Assembly (NCBI GenBank): GCA_013397865.1
Contig: VZTI01004400.1
Coordinates: 310,001 to 374,000, forward strand
DNA: 64,000 nucleotides
Direction: 5' to 3'
Source of the DNA: Struthidea cinerea
Lineage: Eukaryota; Chordata; Aves; Passeriformes; Corcoracidae
Shown here one piece after another: positions 1 to 12,092 of the stretch. The notes beneath the pieces were generated by a model. That model had not been told where the DNA came from and did not search any database. It worked only from the letters and a program-made list of their open reading frames with translations. The stretch's first letter is position 1. Every line of letters begins with the position of its first letter. A program made the translations under genes and the position numbers.

Positions 1-2129
1 GTAACCTGCTACACCATCAAAACAATACTACAATTTATTGATGTGGCCACCATTTAGAAAATAAGGAAATAGCAAAGGACTCAGTGTAGTGGGTTTCAGA
101 TGGATGCATTGCATTGCCAAGCTGCAGAAAATTTGCCTGTAGACATTAATTTTATAATGTTCAGTAATCAGAACAGATATTCTTGTTAGTTTCAAATCGG
201 GAAATTGGTGCAAAATTTAACTCAGGCCCTGACAAGAAATCTGCTTGCTAGTATGTGCATGTTGATTTAGGGGATCGAAGGAGGTATTGAGAGTTGTTTC
301 TTCCTTTGAGAATGGACATCAGTGCTAAACAGCTCTGAGAGACCAGAAACAGCTCACAATACTATTCCATGCAAAAGCAGCTTCAGGAGTGTTCTGCACT
401 GGAATGCCTGCAGTTCCCTGTGGAGTCACAAGGGATGGCATCAGCACATGGTAAACACACATTGAAGTACATTAGAGGAACAACTAGATTCTATTGTCCC
501 ATGTGAAAATTGCATCCACTTCAAAAGTGCAGATTTGGGTGGGAAGGAGTGTGCAGTTATGAAGGAGAAAAAAATATTTTCTGTGTGGCTCCGTTTTTTT
601 CTTCAGTAAATAAAAGAAGCAGAGAAAGAAAAGGGCTGAGAAATGCAAAATGACTGACAAATGAAGTTATCCCTCTTCAATTTTGACAGGAATATAAAGG
701 GTGTTGAAAACAAGCCAGTTGCCTGGCAGTCTGCTTCATAGGAATTCCTGTCTGCTAACAACAGTGATTAAAACAGCAACTGAAACTTTAAATATGAGTT
801 ACCAAAAAAGCCTTTTGAAAACTTAATTGTTGCACTTTTTCTATCCCCTTGAGTGCCAAGCAGCACACAGTTAATGTCACGCCAGCCTTCCCCCCCACAA
901 GCTTGTTAAGTCCACAGCATCTCAAATATAAAGCTAAGGTTTCTGTGTGTCTGCTAGCAGGGGAAGTGCCTCCTCTCATTTAGCAATTATTACTTTTTTT
1001 CCCTAATCTCAGCCACAGGCAGTTTAATTTTACTTTGATCAACTGTCTTGTCTTTCTATCACTTGTCTGAGATCTGAAGAGAGAGAAACATCACTGAGGA
1101 AATGCTTGTGAACTGGTATTAATGTGATTTAACTCGTTTGAATAAGTTTTGGATTAAATTTGGCACTTTTTTATCTGTAAGTTTGTACAGTTAGTTTTCA
1201 TAGATGTTGTGATGAGAAAGCATGAACACATGGATTCACTGCAATTGTTACAGGTGCCCACATACATCTGTGCTCTTAGTGTGTTAATTTTTAATACATA
1301 ATCCTGTGCTTCACTGTATACTTACATCGATTATCCCCCACCTCCTCAAACTTTGATCTTACCTTTTCCTCTGAAATACAAGAATATTGGTTGTTACAGC
1401 ATGCTAAAAGTGGACTAATGGCATGGGTGAGGAGAGTAAAACTGAAGATTTGTCGGGGCAAAATGCTGGCTGCCTGTCACACCTCTGCAGAGACTCTGCT
1501 TCTCTGGCACCCTCGCAGGCTACATTGCAGAATAACAATTTCAGCAGTGGATTTTGGCCATTATTATTTAGATCCTTGTCAGACTATTTAGGGCTTTATA
1601 GGCTTAAATTGTCCCTTTCACTTCCACCCAGGAGCTCACTGAAGGCCAGTACAGTGGTGCTGAGCGTAGGAGTGTAATGGGCTTACCTCCTACTCATCCT
1701 TCCATGTTAGCAGGTTTCAACATCTGAGGCATCACAGGCAAGCTCTTTCTGAAAACTGTATTACAGTGACCTTATTTTGCCAAATCCTGAAGTGGAGAGG
1801 AACAGCATGGAGATGAACTGGTCTCTGCATTAAGAGTGCAGGAGCAGCCTGGACAACAAAAAGAAGGCCCTGACTCACGAAAAGGAGTCTCTCCTGTTAA
1901 ATTGTGTAAATTGGGATGGTGCCAATCATCCTCTGACTTGATTAACTGTGTAGCTCCTGAGTGCTAAGTTAATGAGAGTATTGGGTAATATATTCCACTA
2001 GTTCAGCACCACCAAAGTGATGCTCTAGAGCTGTGTACCACAGGAAACTCCTTATCTTCCTTACTGCATCCAGAGTAATCCTGGGAGACAAACAGTAAGG
2101 GAACACCATTCCGAATAATGACTTAGACC

Positions 2130-2151
2130 ATTGTCTAATAATTGTCTAATA
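2130..2151. repeat. Tandem duplication, 11 bp x 2
   Basis: ATTGTCTAATA is repeated exactly twice without a spacer. Confidence 0.95.
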
Positions 2152-3069
2152 AGTCATTCAAAGCATCCAGATTTCTTACAGTAACCTAAAAGTGTTTTGT
2201 TACTGAGTCTTTTTTAAGAATAACACTTGTAAGCCATATTGTGTTGAGGCTGAAGCACTTTCTGGTTTGTTATTTCTCACAATCCTTTGGTGCAGTGCAT
2301 TGTACTATGAGCTAATTAAATCTGTTGTCTCTTAGAAATTACAAATTCCTTGTTCTGTGTTTATCTTGTGAGGCTGAACACAAAAAGGAAAAGTTTGGAG
2401 GTAAAGGCAGATATAACTGAGCTTGATGTAGATAGGTCTTACTGGATCTCTTGTTTAGTAGCCTAAAGATTCACTGTCCAAACATTGAGATGGTTTGAAT
2501 TTCTGAATACTTGCAATGTGCAAAAACAATTGGCAGAGGAAGGATAAAACATGCAATCAGTGGCTTTGTTTTGCTAATTGTTGTTAGGAGTTTGCAGACA
2601 AGCCCATAGTAAACCACTTTTGCTTTGCTAATTCTGTGTAAGGATCATGAAGAAAGACCTTCCAGACAGGACTTTGAAGAAGTGTAAGAAAAGGGGTTTG
2701 TGGGGTAATTCAGAGAAGGAATTCAGAAATGTCTCTGTGGAGTCCTCATAACTTACTACAGAGTAAATAAACAGGCTTGGAACATGCACAATTGCAATAG
2801 TGGAAGAAACAAAAGGCAAAATTCAAATTCAGAGACACAGAGATACAAAAGTTCTTCTGTAAATTTGTAATTTAGTTTAAAAAATGTGTAATATTTACAA
2901 TTACATTATAAACCATTGACTTGAGCATTCAAGAATGCTTTCACTATCATTATTTTGTGAAATATTGCCAATGACAAAATACAAATTGTAGAACAGTCAC
3001 CCTGTCTTTGATAGCCAAAAAGCTACCAAAACGAATTTGTTAAATAATCAGTTCATAGGCACATAGATA

Positions 3070-3780
3070 ACGAAATAACAAGCTGATATGAAACAGCCAA
3101 CATCAATTTATCAAGAATAAATCAAGTCAAATCTGTCTGTGTTTCTTTTTGACAGTGTAACTGGCCTGGTGGATACAAAGGAAGTAGGGGATGTGATATA
3201 TTTGGACGTTAATAAGGCTTTTGACACACGACCAGTTACATTCTCATAAGCAACTTAAGGAAATGTTCTGGATGAAATTGCCATCTGGTGGGTGCACCCA
3301 CTGGCTGCAGAAATGTACTAAAAAGTAGTTATGACAGTTCACTTTCAAATTGGGAAGACATATTATATAATGTCCTTTACAGGCTTTTCCTGTGTTTTGT
3401 TCCAGTTTCATTAATGATCAGAAAATGCTCATCAAAAAATGAGATTTTTTTTTCATCCACTGATAAGATGGGAGTATTTTGGAGAATTAAAATTCAAAAT
3501 TCATGGTAGTTTGAAGAAGTGGTTTGAAAATCATTAGGCATGAAAGAGCTGCTACACTTACTAAGAATAAAATACCCAAACAGAAGATTTGAAGTAAGGG
3601 TAATAATACTGTACAAAGGAGCAGGGATAGATCATAGTCTAAACATGAAACTGCAGTCTCATACTGCTGAAAAAAAAAAAAAAGGAGCAGAGGAATCGCA
3701 ATGTTTGTATCTAAAACATGGGAGGTAGGAGGTATTTTGTTTTACATATGGCATTTTAACTAGACCATTATCTCAGATGC
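3070..3780 (+). mobile_element. CR1 LINE fragment (reverse-transcriptase palm region, decayed)
   Basis: The translation around 3150-3225 reads SVTGLVDTKEVGDVIYLDVNKAFDT. This matches the CR1 reverse-transcriptase segment with the F/YD..TG.VD..K..D..YLD..KAFDT pattern that leads into the catalytic region. Downstream, to about 3780, the frame is broken many times, but words such as SSFINDQKM and DHSLNMK recall the later part of CR1 ORF2. The element is clearly dead. The clear core is 3125-3260; the outer limits are my estimate. Its divergence looks greater than that of the CR1 pieces at 4.4-5.7 kb, so it may belong to an older subfamily. Confidence 0.7.
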
Positions 3781-4259
3781 TTGGATTTTAGAATAGGTAA
3801 ACATATTGCTAAGAGTCCATGGGAAAGTCAGAAGAGGTATGAGAAGTTTAGAAAATGGCTTGCGAGGGAGGCTTGAGAATTTGTTTATTTGTTGTGGCTT
3901 CTTTGTTTTGAACAAAACAAGTATGAGAAAGCTTGTCATGACAAGAACTGGGAAATATTAAGATTATTATAATGATGAAAAATTAAAATTTTCTCTTACC
4001 CGCTGAGTATAGGACAAAAGTAGTTAGCTGAATTTATCCATGAGAGAGTTAAGTTAGATGCTAAGAAAATGTAAATCTAGGGACAGATTGTGCTGGAACA
4101 TGCTAACTGTGCAGTCTCCTTCACTGGAGATTTCTGAGGACACATTAGATGAATGTGTAATCAAGAGTGAGCTGGGTATGCTTCATCCTATCTCAGAGAT
4201 TTCTTTCAGCCTTGCTTTGTGTGATTTCTACTTAGTAATGCAAATGGCTGAAATTAGTG

Positions 4260-4297
4260 CTGAGGTGGATTCTACAAAATAGCTCTGAGGTGGATTC
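4260..4297. repeat. Direct repeat, 13 bp, 25-bp period
   Basis: CTGAGGTGGATTC occurs at 4260-4272 and again at 4285-4297, with 12 bases between them, just upstream of the CR1 endonuclease fragment. Confidence 0.9.
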
Positions 4298-4439
4298 AGG
4301 CAAAAGTATCTCTGCCAACAGACTGGCAGCAGAGCCTCCTGATGAGACCTTGAAGCTAGGAATGAGGGGGTTAAGAGAGATGGTGACCCACAGTCCATTG
4401 GGGAAGTGGTGGGCTGTGTTGGCAGGAAGGTGCAGTAGA

Positions 4440-5310
4440 CAAGACAGAGCTTAAGAATGACAAAACAGGGTGAAGGACACCTGCTTCAAGCACATGAAAG
4501 CAGACAGGGAAGTGCCACAAGGACAGCATCACGGGAGAAGCTCTCATACTTAATGAGAAATCAGCTGGTTGGAGCACCCCTCTGCTGCACCTTTACACTG
4601 ATGCACGCATGTAGCATGAGACAAGAGCAGGAGGAATCAAAAGCCTGTGTGCAGGTGCAAGGTCATAGACAAACACTGCAGCACGAACAGGCGGTGGGGA
4701 AGGTTGTGGAGTCATTCAGCTTTTTATGAGAGACTAACAGGGATTAATGGAGCCTTGCCCTGGGACAGACAATGAGACAGACAGCAGTTTATTCCTTAGG
4801 ATTAAAGGGCAGACCTTGCTGTGGCAGGTGTCTGCTACAGACTGCCAGATCAGGAAGAGGATGCTGCTGTCTTCAGACAAGGGGAAGAAGCCTCATGTTC
4901 AAAACCCTGCTTCTCATAAGAGGCCTGTTACGTGCTGGACACAGCATTAAACAATCAGCCCTGGGCATATATGGATTGCACTGATGACAACTTCCCAGCA
5001 GAAGTGACCGGTGATCCAACAATGATCATCCCTCCATTAGACTGGATGCTTGCAAACAAGAATGGGCTGGGAATATGAAAGTTGGGGGCAGTTTTGGCTG
5101 CCCAGGAGGTGGTGGAGGTCCCATTCTGAGCAACAATTAGGCGGAGCATGACCCTGGATTACAGAACAGCAGACTTTGGCCTCTTGAAGGATCACTTGAT
5201 AGGAGATGGTCATGGAGAGAAGAGCAGACCAGGAGCTCTGGCTGATTTTCAGGATGCATAAGAGTGAGCCATGCCAATGGGGTAAAAATCAAACCAAAGT
5301 GGCAGGAGGC
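4440..5310 (+). mobile_element. CR1 LINE fragment (ORF2 endonuclease region)
   Basis: Pieces of the N-terminal, endonuclease-containing part of CR1 ORF2 appear in order: REKLSYLMRNQLVGAPL with CSMRQEQEESKACVQVQGH near 4530-4670, then SLFLRIKGQTLLWQV near 4790-4840, then CTDDNFPAEVTGDPT near 4978-5020, then DWMLANKNGLG and LDYRTADFGLLKDHL up to 5200. Several frameshifts, stops and an internal loss (part of the middle of the endonuclease domain) make it inactive. At about 5305 the sequence jumps straight into the CR1 3' end listed next, which suggests one CR1 copy with a large internal deletion. Confidence 0.8.
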
Positions 5311-5723
5311 CCACACCTGTGTTCAGTTTTCGGCCTCTCACTGCAAGAAGGACATCGAGGTGCTGGAGCACATCTCAAGAAGGACAACAGAGCTGGGGAA
5401 GGGTCTGGAGCACAAGTCTTATGAGAAGCAACTGTGGGAGCTGGGGCTGTTTAACCTGGAGAAAATGAGGCTGACGGGAGACCTTATTGTTCTCTACAAC
5501 TACCTGAACAGAGGTTGTAGAGAGAAAGGGATATTAGGAAAAATTTCCTTGTGGAAAGGGTGATCAGGCAATGGAAGGTGCTGCCCAGGGAAATGACAGA
5601 GTCACCATCCCCTGAAGTGCATGTGGATATGGCACTTGAGGACATGGTTTAGTGATGAATACGGTGGTGGTGCTGAGTTGACAGATGGACTTGGTAATCT
5701 TAGAGGTTAATGATTCTATGATG
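5311..5723 (+). mobile_element. CR1 LINE 3' end (sense)
   Basis: The translation HCKKDIEVLEHISRRTTELGKGLEHKSYEKQLWELGLFNLEKMRLTGDLI is the conserved end of CR1 ORF2 (residues of the KKDIEVLE, RRAT, LGLF.LEKRRL.GDLI pattern). The usual 3' untranslated part follows: GTCACCATCCC, a GGACATGGTTTAGTG motif and a terminal TTAATGATTCTATGATG. The tail gives a plus-strand orientation. Relative to a full CR1 3' end, a block between the ACAGAGGTTGTAG motif (about 5510) and GGATATTAGGAAAAATTTCC (about 5530) is deleted. Confidence 0.92.
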
Positions 5724-6395
5724 GGTGAGGACAAGCTCCTTACTTAACTCAGACCTAAAAAGGAATAGTAGAAGACGTGAAAGCTGGAACAGGTGAAACA
5801 GAGGAATATAGAGATATTCTCTCACTGTGAAGGAATGGCATTTGGAAGGCTAAAGCCCATCTACAGCTGAATCTTGGAAAAGACAGGAAGGGGAACATAA
5901 AGGACTTTTACAGGGTCATCAACAACAAAAGACAGATCAGCAAAAATGAGGGCCTTGACACTGAATGGAGTAGGGGAGCAAGGACATGGAAAAGGGTGAG
6001 GTACCCAGTGCCTTCTTCACCTCAGCCTTTACTGGCAAAATCCGCCCTGAGGCGGATTTCACAGCTCCCTGACACCCATGAGAAAGGCTGGAACAATGAA
6101 GTTTTATGCTCAGGAGGATCACATTACAGAATATTAAACCAAGTGCACATACACAAATCTGTGGGACACAACTGAAGGCATGTACGAGGACTAAGGCAGC
6201 TGGCTGATGTCATTGTGAGGCCACTCTTGATTATCTTTGGAAAATTGACTGGGGGAGGTTTCAGAGGACTGGAAAACCAAAGGTCACTGATACCTTCAGT
6301 AAGGGCAAGCAGGAGGGTCTAGGGAACTACAGGACAGTCTACCACACCTTAATTGCTGTGATAGTGATGGAGCAAATCCCACTGGAACCACTTCC
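5724..6395 (+). mobile_element. CR1 LINE fragment (mid-ORF2, before the palm)
   Basis: Starting directly after the preceding CR1 tail, the translated words KLLT.LRPKKE, KLEQVKQRNIEI, KAHLQLNLGKDRKGNIKDFYRVINNKRQ and then RQLADVIVRPLLIIFGK with RGLENQRSLIPSVR and GTTGQS up to 6390 reproduce, in order, the central part of CR1 ORF2 that leads to the reverse transcriptase. It ends at about the position corresponding to the VMEQ word. It is full of stops and frameshifts. It lacks both its 5' and 3' parts. It contains a 9-bp-arm inverted repeat at 6038-6059. Confidence 0.82.
6038..6059. repeat. Inverted repeat, 9-bp arms, 4-base loop
   Basis: AAATCCGCC, CTGA, GGCGGATTT lies inside the mid-ORF2 CR1 fragment. 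It is a small GC-centred hairpin, probably arisen by mutation in the dead element. Confidence 0.85.
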
Positions 6396-9300
6396 TAACA
6401 CATTATTGTGTTTTAAGTGTTTTCCAACGCTTTGTAGAAAAATGTGAAACTTTTTTTTTTTTACTTTTAGTGTGACACACAGACGTTACATGTCTACAGT
6501 GCTGAGACCCTACTCAGTTCAGGGATCTTGCTAGTCAAATGTCACCTACCATTTTCTGTCGCAGCAACAAGCTGAGACAGAAACTTTTAGCATCTCACAA
6601 ATGCTGGTGAAGCTCCATACAGTCAGACAGTATCTTCCAAACAGCACAATCCTACTTTCTAGAAGGGGTCAGATTAAAAAAAAAAACAAAAGCCTACTTA
6701 TTGTGAACTCCCCCATTTCTGCATGGCCATCCTTATGCCACAGTTGGGCATAATAAACTGGAACCATCTGGGACTAGCAGATACACATGAGAGAGAGTGA
6801 GGATGAGATTATCTGGGTGCAGACTGATTGCAGTTGCAAAAGTAATAAATTCATTTTTAAGGGAACAATTTTCAGGAAGTTTAATTTGCAGAGTGAGAAA
6901 ATTAATTGAGAGCATAGGCAATTTTCTTCTTTCCATCCAGCAAGGAGAGAAAACTAAAGTGAAATAGTGAATATAATCAGAATGACAGGAAAAAGAAAGA
7001 GTCACTTATAATTGTTCTTGGTGACAGCATAATTTTTTCCAGAATACAGAGGTGTCTGAAAATTACTTTCAATAGCTCTGAAAATATATGAGTGATATCC
7101 AGTCAACTATTTATTATGACCAAAACACTTGCACAATAAGTCAGATGCTTGGATGGGACAAATCCATGTTCCCAAATTTAAAATATTTTAAAAATCAATA
7201 ATTAACTTACAGACGAGACACATACTCTCACACAAATTCCATGTCTATGCAAACAAAAAAAAAGAACCTTTGTAATTCAAGAAGAAGAATTGTACAGCTT
7301 TATTAAGCAAAGCATGGCTGTGAATCTCTATTGAGGCTGTGGGGGAAAAACTGCCTTGAAAAAATTAAGATATTTCAACATTTGCATTTTTTCTGAATTA
7401 GCATAAAATTAAAATATCTAATTTTTTCATAGAACAAAACAACTTTTTGTAACAAGCTTGTTTTCACATTCACCATGGTCATGGCTGAGACTGCTGGGTT
7501 CCTGATTCTGGGGATGGTTCTGCATGAGCTACGGTGTTGGGAGAATTTAGAGCTGTTCAGAAGACTGCTAATTAGCAACTGGTCTAAAGGAGCTGTTTGC
7601 CAAAGTAAGCAGAGTGCAAGAAAACTGCAGCCCTTTCCAACATTTCCTTTTCTAGGAATGGTGGGATACTACTGTATTTGTAATTACAATGAACTGTCTT
7701 GTACTGAAAGGATCCTTAAATGGCAAATGTGTCTCATTTTTAAATCCTTGACACTGGTTGAGCTGTGAAAAGTAAGTGAGGCAGATCTGATAATCTGACC
7801 CACACGACTCCTTTACAAAGTGAACATTATCAATGAACACTTGATTTCCTGTATCCTCAAGGAAAATTGCTTTGGAGGAAAAGACTGCTCATGAGTGGCT
7901 CTTGATAGACCCTTTTCAAATGCTTATCTTTCGGAATCAGTCGTGTTTATAAGGAGGGCTCCACTCCTTGTTTGGGATACCAAGGGTAATTCACACACAT
8001 CTGTATCTTGGTTTTCATCATGTTTTGCTCTGCTGGAAATATCAGTTCTATTGACATCTATCAGCCTCTCTGACACTCCTCTGTTGGCTGGAGATGTGAA
8101 ATTCCCCAGTTCCACTTTTTGTCAGAACATCTCCCAGAGATATAATGAGCAGCAGCAGGGATTGGAAAAAACACTTGATAGTGCTCAAAACCCAGCTTTG
8201 TTTATTCTTTGTGGCAATCTGCTCTAAGGTTTGCTGCCTAATAGTGCTCACACTACAGAATGGTGCTTCCTACATGATTAGCATTTCCCACTATTAAAAT
8301 ATTGCATTCTTTATGATCGACCTGATTGTAACAACTTTCACATCAGGCTGCTGTTGGAATTGTTTTACATGAAAAACACTGCAACTGTGTTTTAGGCACT
8401 CCAGAATCTCTAAAAACAATACAAAATAAATAAGCTGTCACTGTCAAGGACAGAAAACAAGTGCTGTCATGGAAATTATGCCATTTCCTCACATTTGGGG
8501 TATTTGTGTAATCTTTGCTGAATAGCACATTTATTCTGAAAATTGCAATGCTTCTTTTTTTTAAGACATAATGTCTTTAATCGCTAAAAATAGCTTTCTG
8601 TCTAACGTTCTGTGCTTCTGCCCTATAGAATTAGCCTTGCAGAAAAACGCCTCAAGGCAAAAAGAGGCAAGTCTGAACTTGACCCACATCCAGAAATTTT
8701 TGTGAACATGAACCCCATGGGCTGTTGAGTTGGTAATGATTAGAATTACAGAAAGTTTTTTTTCTTATTCTCTTCTTCCTCGTGGCAATGCAAAGCAACA
8801 AGAAGAATGAATGCAGAAACTATGTTAGTGCATTCATATCCCAAATTCAAAAATACTAAAAAAGTAGAAAGGGGAGAAATTATATTCTGGCTTCAGAAAT
8901 AATACTAGGTTATATTACAAAGGGGTAGGTATGTATCTCTAAGTCCAGTTGGATTTCAGAAAATAAGAAAGATCAGCTGACTGCCTGGCAGTTTCCGTGA
9001 TGTTATGATAAGCTTCATGGTTTTGAGGGCTGTCTTGGCTTTCTTATCGCCTCTCTTGAAAAAATTTGCCCTTATTCCAAATTGTTTGTTTGTACTGCTA
9101 ATTTTAACAGGACGCTTCTCATGATTAACATATCTGTCAGAGCCATACCTCTTTGAAATTAAAAGTGAACTCATTCCTAACATTACACAATCTGCACTTC
9201 ATTACATCTTTTAAACAATGGTGAACTGCTGCTTTTCTCATTGTCCCCTTAATTATCTTCAGAACATATGTAGCCTTCTAATAAGAAAAAATAAATATAT

Positions 9301-9925
9301 TTAAACTTTTGTTTAAGTGCCTGTGAGGTCAATACCATTTATATTTTACAAATACATGCACTAGAATTCAAGTAGAGATAAACTAGGGACATAAGTGAAG
9401 TTTTTACATACTATGTTTTGCTATGGCACTTGGACCTTGAGGTAAAATGGAGTATTGGGAGGTAATTCTTTTATTTAAAAATCCTGTCAACTGCAATTCT
9501 ATAGACTGGGCTCAGGTGTATGTGTGGAAACACACTTGGCCGCTGGCAGAAAGCAGCCGTGGGTCGTCCCTGCTACCACCATCTGTGGCATATGTGCTAC
9601 TTGGCAGAGGGATTTCTCTGTATTTGCTAGGAGGCAGGCCCCATCCATCCCTTTGCTGTTGCCATGGCCACATTCCCTCTCTTAGCATCCGTGAGTGGAG
9701 AAGAATGCAACGGTGTTGTTTCCCCAGGAGATTGCCTATATATGTACCTTCCCCTTCCGTGTGCTCCACATCAGCATGGCAGAATGATGGGTTTTGGTGA
9801 GGCACCTGGTAAAACACAGCAAGATGGGGAGACTTTAACCGCAGAAGTGGGCAAACCAGAACCAGGGCTTCAGCTGCAGGCAGTTTGTGCTCCTCATTTC
9901 AGCACTGAATTTAGAAGTGTTCTTG

Positions 9926-9973
9926 AATAAATAAAGAAATAAATAAATCTGTATATATATTTATAAGTATATA
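9926..9973. repeat. A/T-rich simple repeat (AAAT then TA)
   Basis: An imperfect AAAT/AAAG run at 9926-9948 is followed by a TATATATATTTATAAGTATA stretch. Confidence 0.8.
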
Positions 9974-12009
9974 CTCTCTCTGAATACAGTTATTATGTAA
10001 CATATTATACCTAGAGGATAGGTTCCACTTTTCCTGGATTATCAAATTTGGGGTCAAATTTTGAGAAAAAAGAGTAGCACCTGTGATCTGGTTCAGGGAT
10101 TATCTCTTCATAAACTCACCACTTTATTTTATTTCACAGACTTTCCATAATATCATTCAATATTCCTATTTTTGTAAGAATAGCTTTGCTTTCTCAGTAA
10201 ACAAATCACTTTTTGCTAGCTTGCTTTGGTGATAACATTTTACATTACAAGCAGCTGCTCTGTAAAGGTTGAAATGAGGACTATGTGTTAATACCCCAAA
10301 GAAGCAACACTGGGCTGCAAAGTGCCCTTTCTTTGTCCAGGTGCCAGCACTGTGAAGAATCAATACAAAATGAACAATTAGGATGAGAAAGAAAACAAAC
10401 ATAACTCTGTCCCCATTGCTTCTTTCTCAATGTTAAAAACCTTGCTGTTGAACAGGCAGAGGGGAAAGGATGATGAAATGCTGGGACATATGAAAAAATT
10501 AAGCCCTCAAAATTTAGGACTTTGTCTTCCTCTAAAATGGCAAAGAAGACCAAGGTCATTTAAAGTTAGTGAAACAGGAGCCATTCTGCTGTGTCCTTCA
10601 ATTAAAGCAGAGTGGGCATAAAGATAACTTTCTCTGCTGCATCCTTTTCAGACTCTGACCCAGTAATGACAACCCAGTTTAGCAAGATGACTTTGATAAT
10701 CATTGTTCTCTCAGGTATGCAGAGGTGGTGAGGAAAAAAAAATCTTATAAATGCCTGCCACCATAATAAAGTGGCAATATATTTGATTATTAAGGAATGG
10801 GATCTTTATTTCAAAGAAATTGTGGAAAAAAATTTAAGCAGTCATGGGTAGAAATGGAAAATATTTAAGGGAGAGGAGCTCCAGCCAATGAGCAAGATCA
10901 CATTTCAAAGGATAGATAGGATGATCCTTTAATTGGGATTTTAGTGGTGCACAGGACTTTTGCTGTATTATTCTTTACAGTAAACAGGCATCCAGCAAAC
11001 TCAGACACACATCCCACTTGCATGTACTGCGGGATATGGAGTTGAGTAAGCAGGGAACAATCCTTCCAGATGCAGAGCAATAATTCAGAAATAACAGCCT
11101 AAAGTAAACAGAAGAATTGAGTGTGAGGCTTTCACACCATTTCCTAGGCCGAGCATCTGTTCAGCAGCTGAGGTGGATATTTAGATTCAGAAGCAAATCT
11201 TAGTATTTTTGCATAAGTACAAACGCCTTCCTCCGATGAGCAGGGATTTTCCAAACTGCTATGTTCCAGCGTGGAGAGCCACCTGGTGGGTGTTGGCAGC
11301 AGTGCCTTGCTGGGTTCACCTACAGAGCCCAAAATACTCTCTTTGCCATATTCCTTTGGTAGTTATTATTGGGATTTCTATTTGCAAAATCTTCATAGCC
11401 TCCTAAGATTTTCTGTTTGTTTTTTTTTTTCTTGTTTTAGTGTTTGTGCAATTGTAGTTATTCTCTGCCAAACAGGATTCACCAAGAGGGCTTATTGTGA
11501 GCCATTTCATAGTTGGACAAAATGTTTTAGCAAAAAAAAAAAAAAAGTTAATTACTTCGAAGCACAAATCCACAATATCTTACAGATGGAAACCAGATTC
11601 ACCAAATAATTTCATGTAGGAAAAAAAAAAGGTGCCTCATTCAGATGCATGCTTGAGCTAGACAAAGTGAATTTCTGTCTGCCTGCTGTCTCAGGGCTTA
11701 GAGCACTGTAGAAGGTTGGAACGGACTTGATTCAGTTCCAAATCTGAAAAAATTAAAATCCATCCTCTGTAAGACTGAAGGCTGGATGTGGGCTGAGGAG
11801 GAGGTGCTGATAATCAGATCATAAGATTTTCTAAACAAAGGCTTCCTCACTCTTCCCCTTTGAGATTGTTTCATTATTTATTACATATTGACATCATTAC
11901 ACATCCAAAAAAAAAAATAAAAAGAAAAGAGAGATCTGTCTGAGACTGATTCTCCAGCCATTTGCTGGGACTTTTGCTGGGTAGACAGTATATTAATGCA
12001 CTGGGGTGC

Positions 12010-12092
12010 ACTACAGGGCTAGCAGGAGTTGGACCAGACGACCTTTAAAAGTCCCCCTCCAACCCAAACTAATCTGGGATTCTGTGATTCGA
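12010..12092 (+). mobile_element. CR1 LINE 3' tail (sense)
   Basis: A short fragment shows the avian CR1 end: GGAGTTGGACCAGACGACC, a CCTCCAACCCAAACTAATC word and a terminal GGGATTCTGTGATTC. Only the last roughly 80 bases are recognisable; the 5' limit is approximate. Confidence 0.85.

Noticed and set aside
7895..8227. 110-codon plus-strand frame
   Set aside because: No similarity to any family I recognise; stops surround it, and a 63-codon and a 67-codon antisense frame overlap it.
8956..9183. Minus-strand 75-codon frame with a basic stretch (KRGDKKAKTALKTMK)
   Set aside because: It briefly looked like a conserved basic protein or processed pseudogene, but I could not name a family and no poly(A) tail or flanking duplication was seen.
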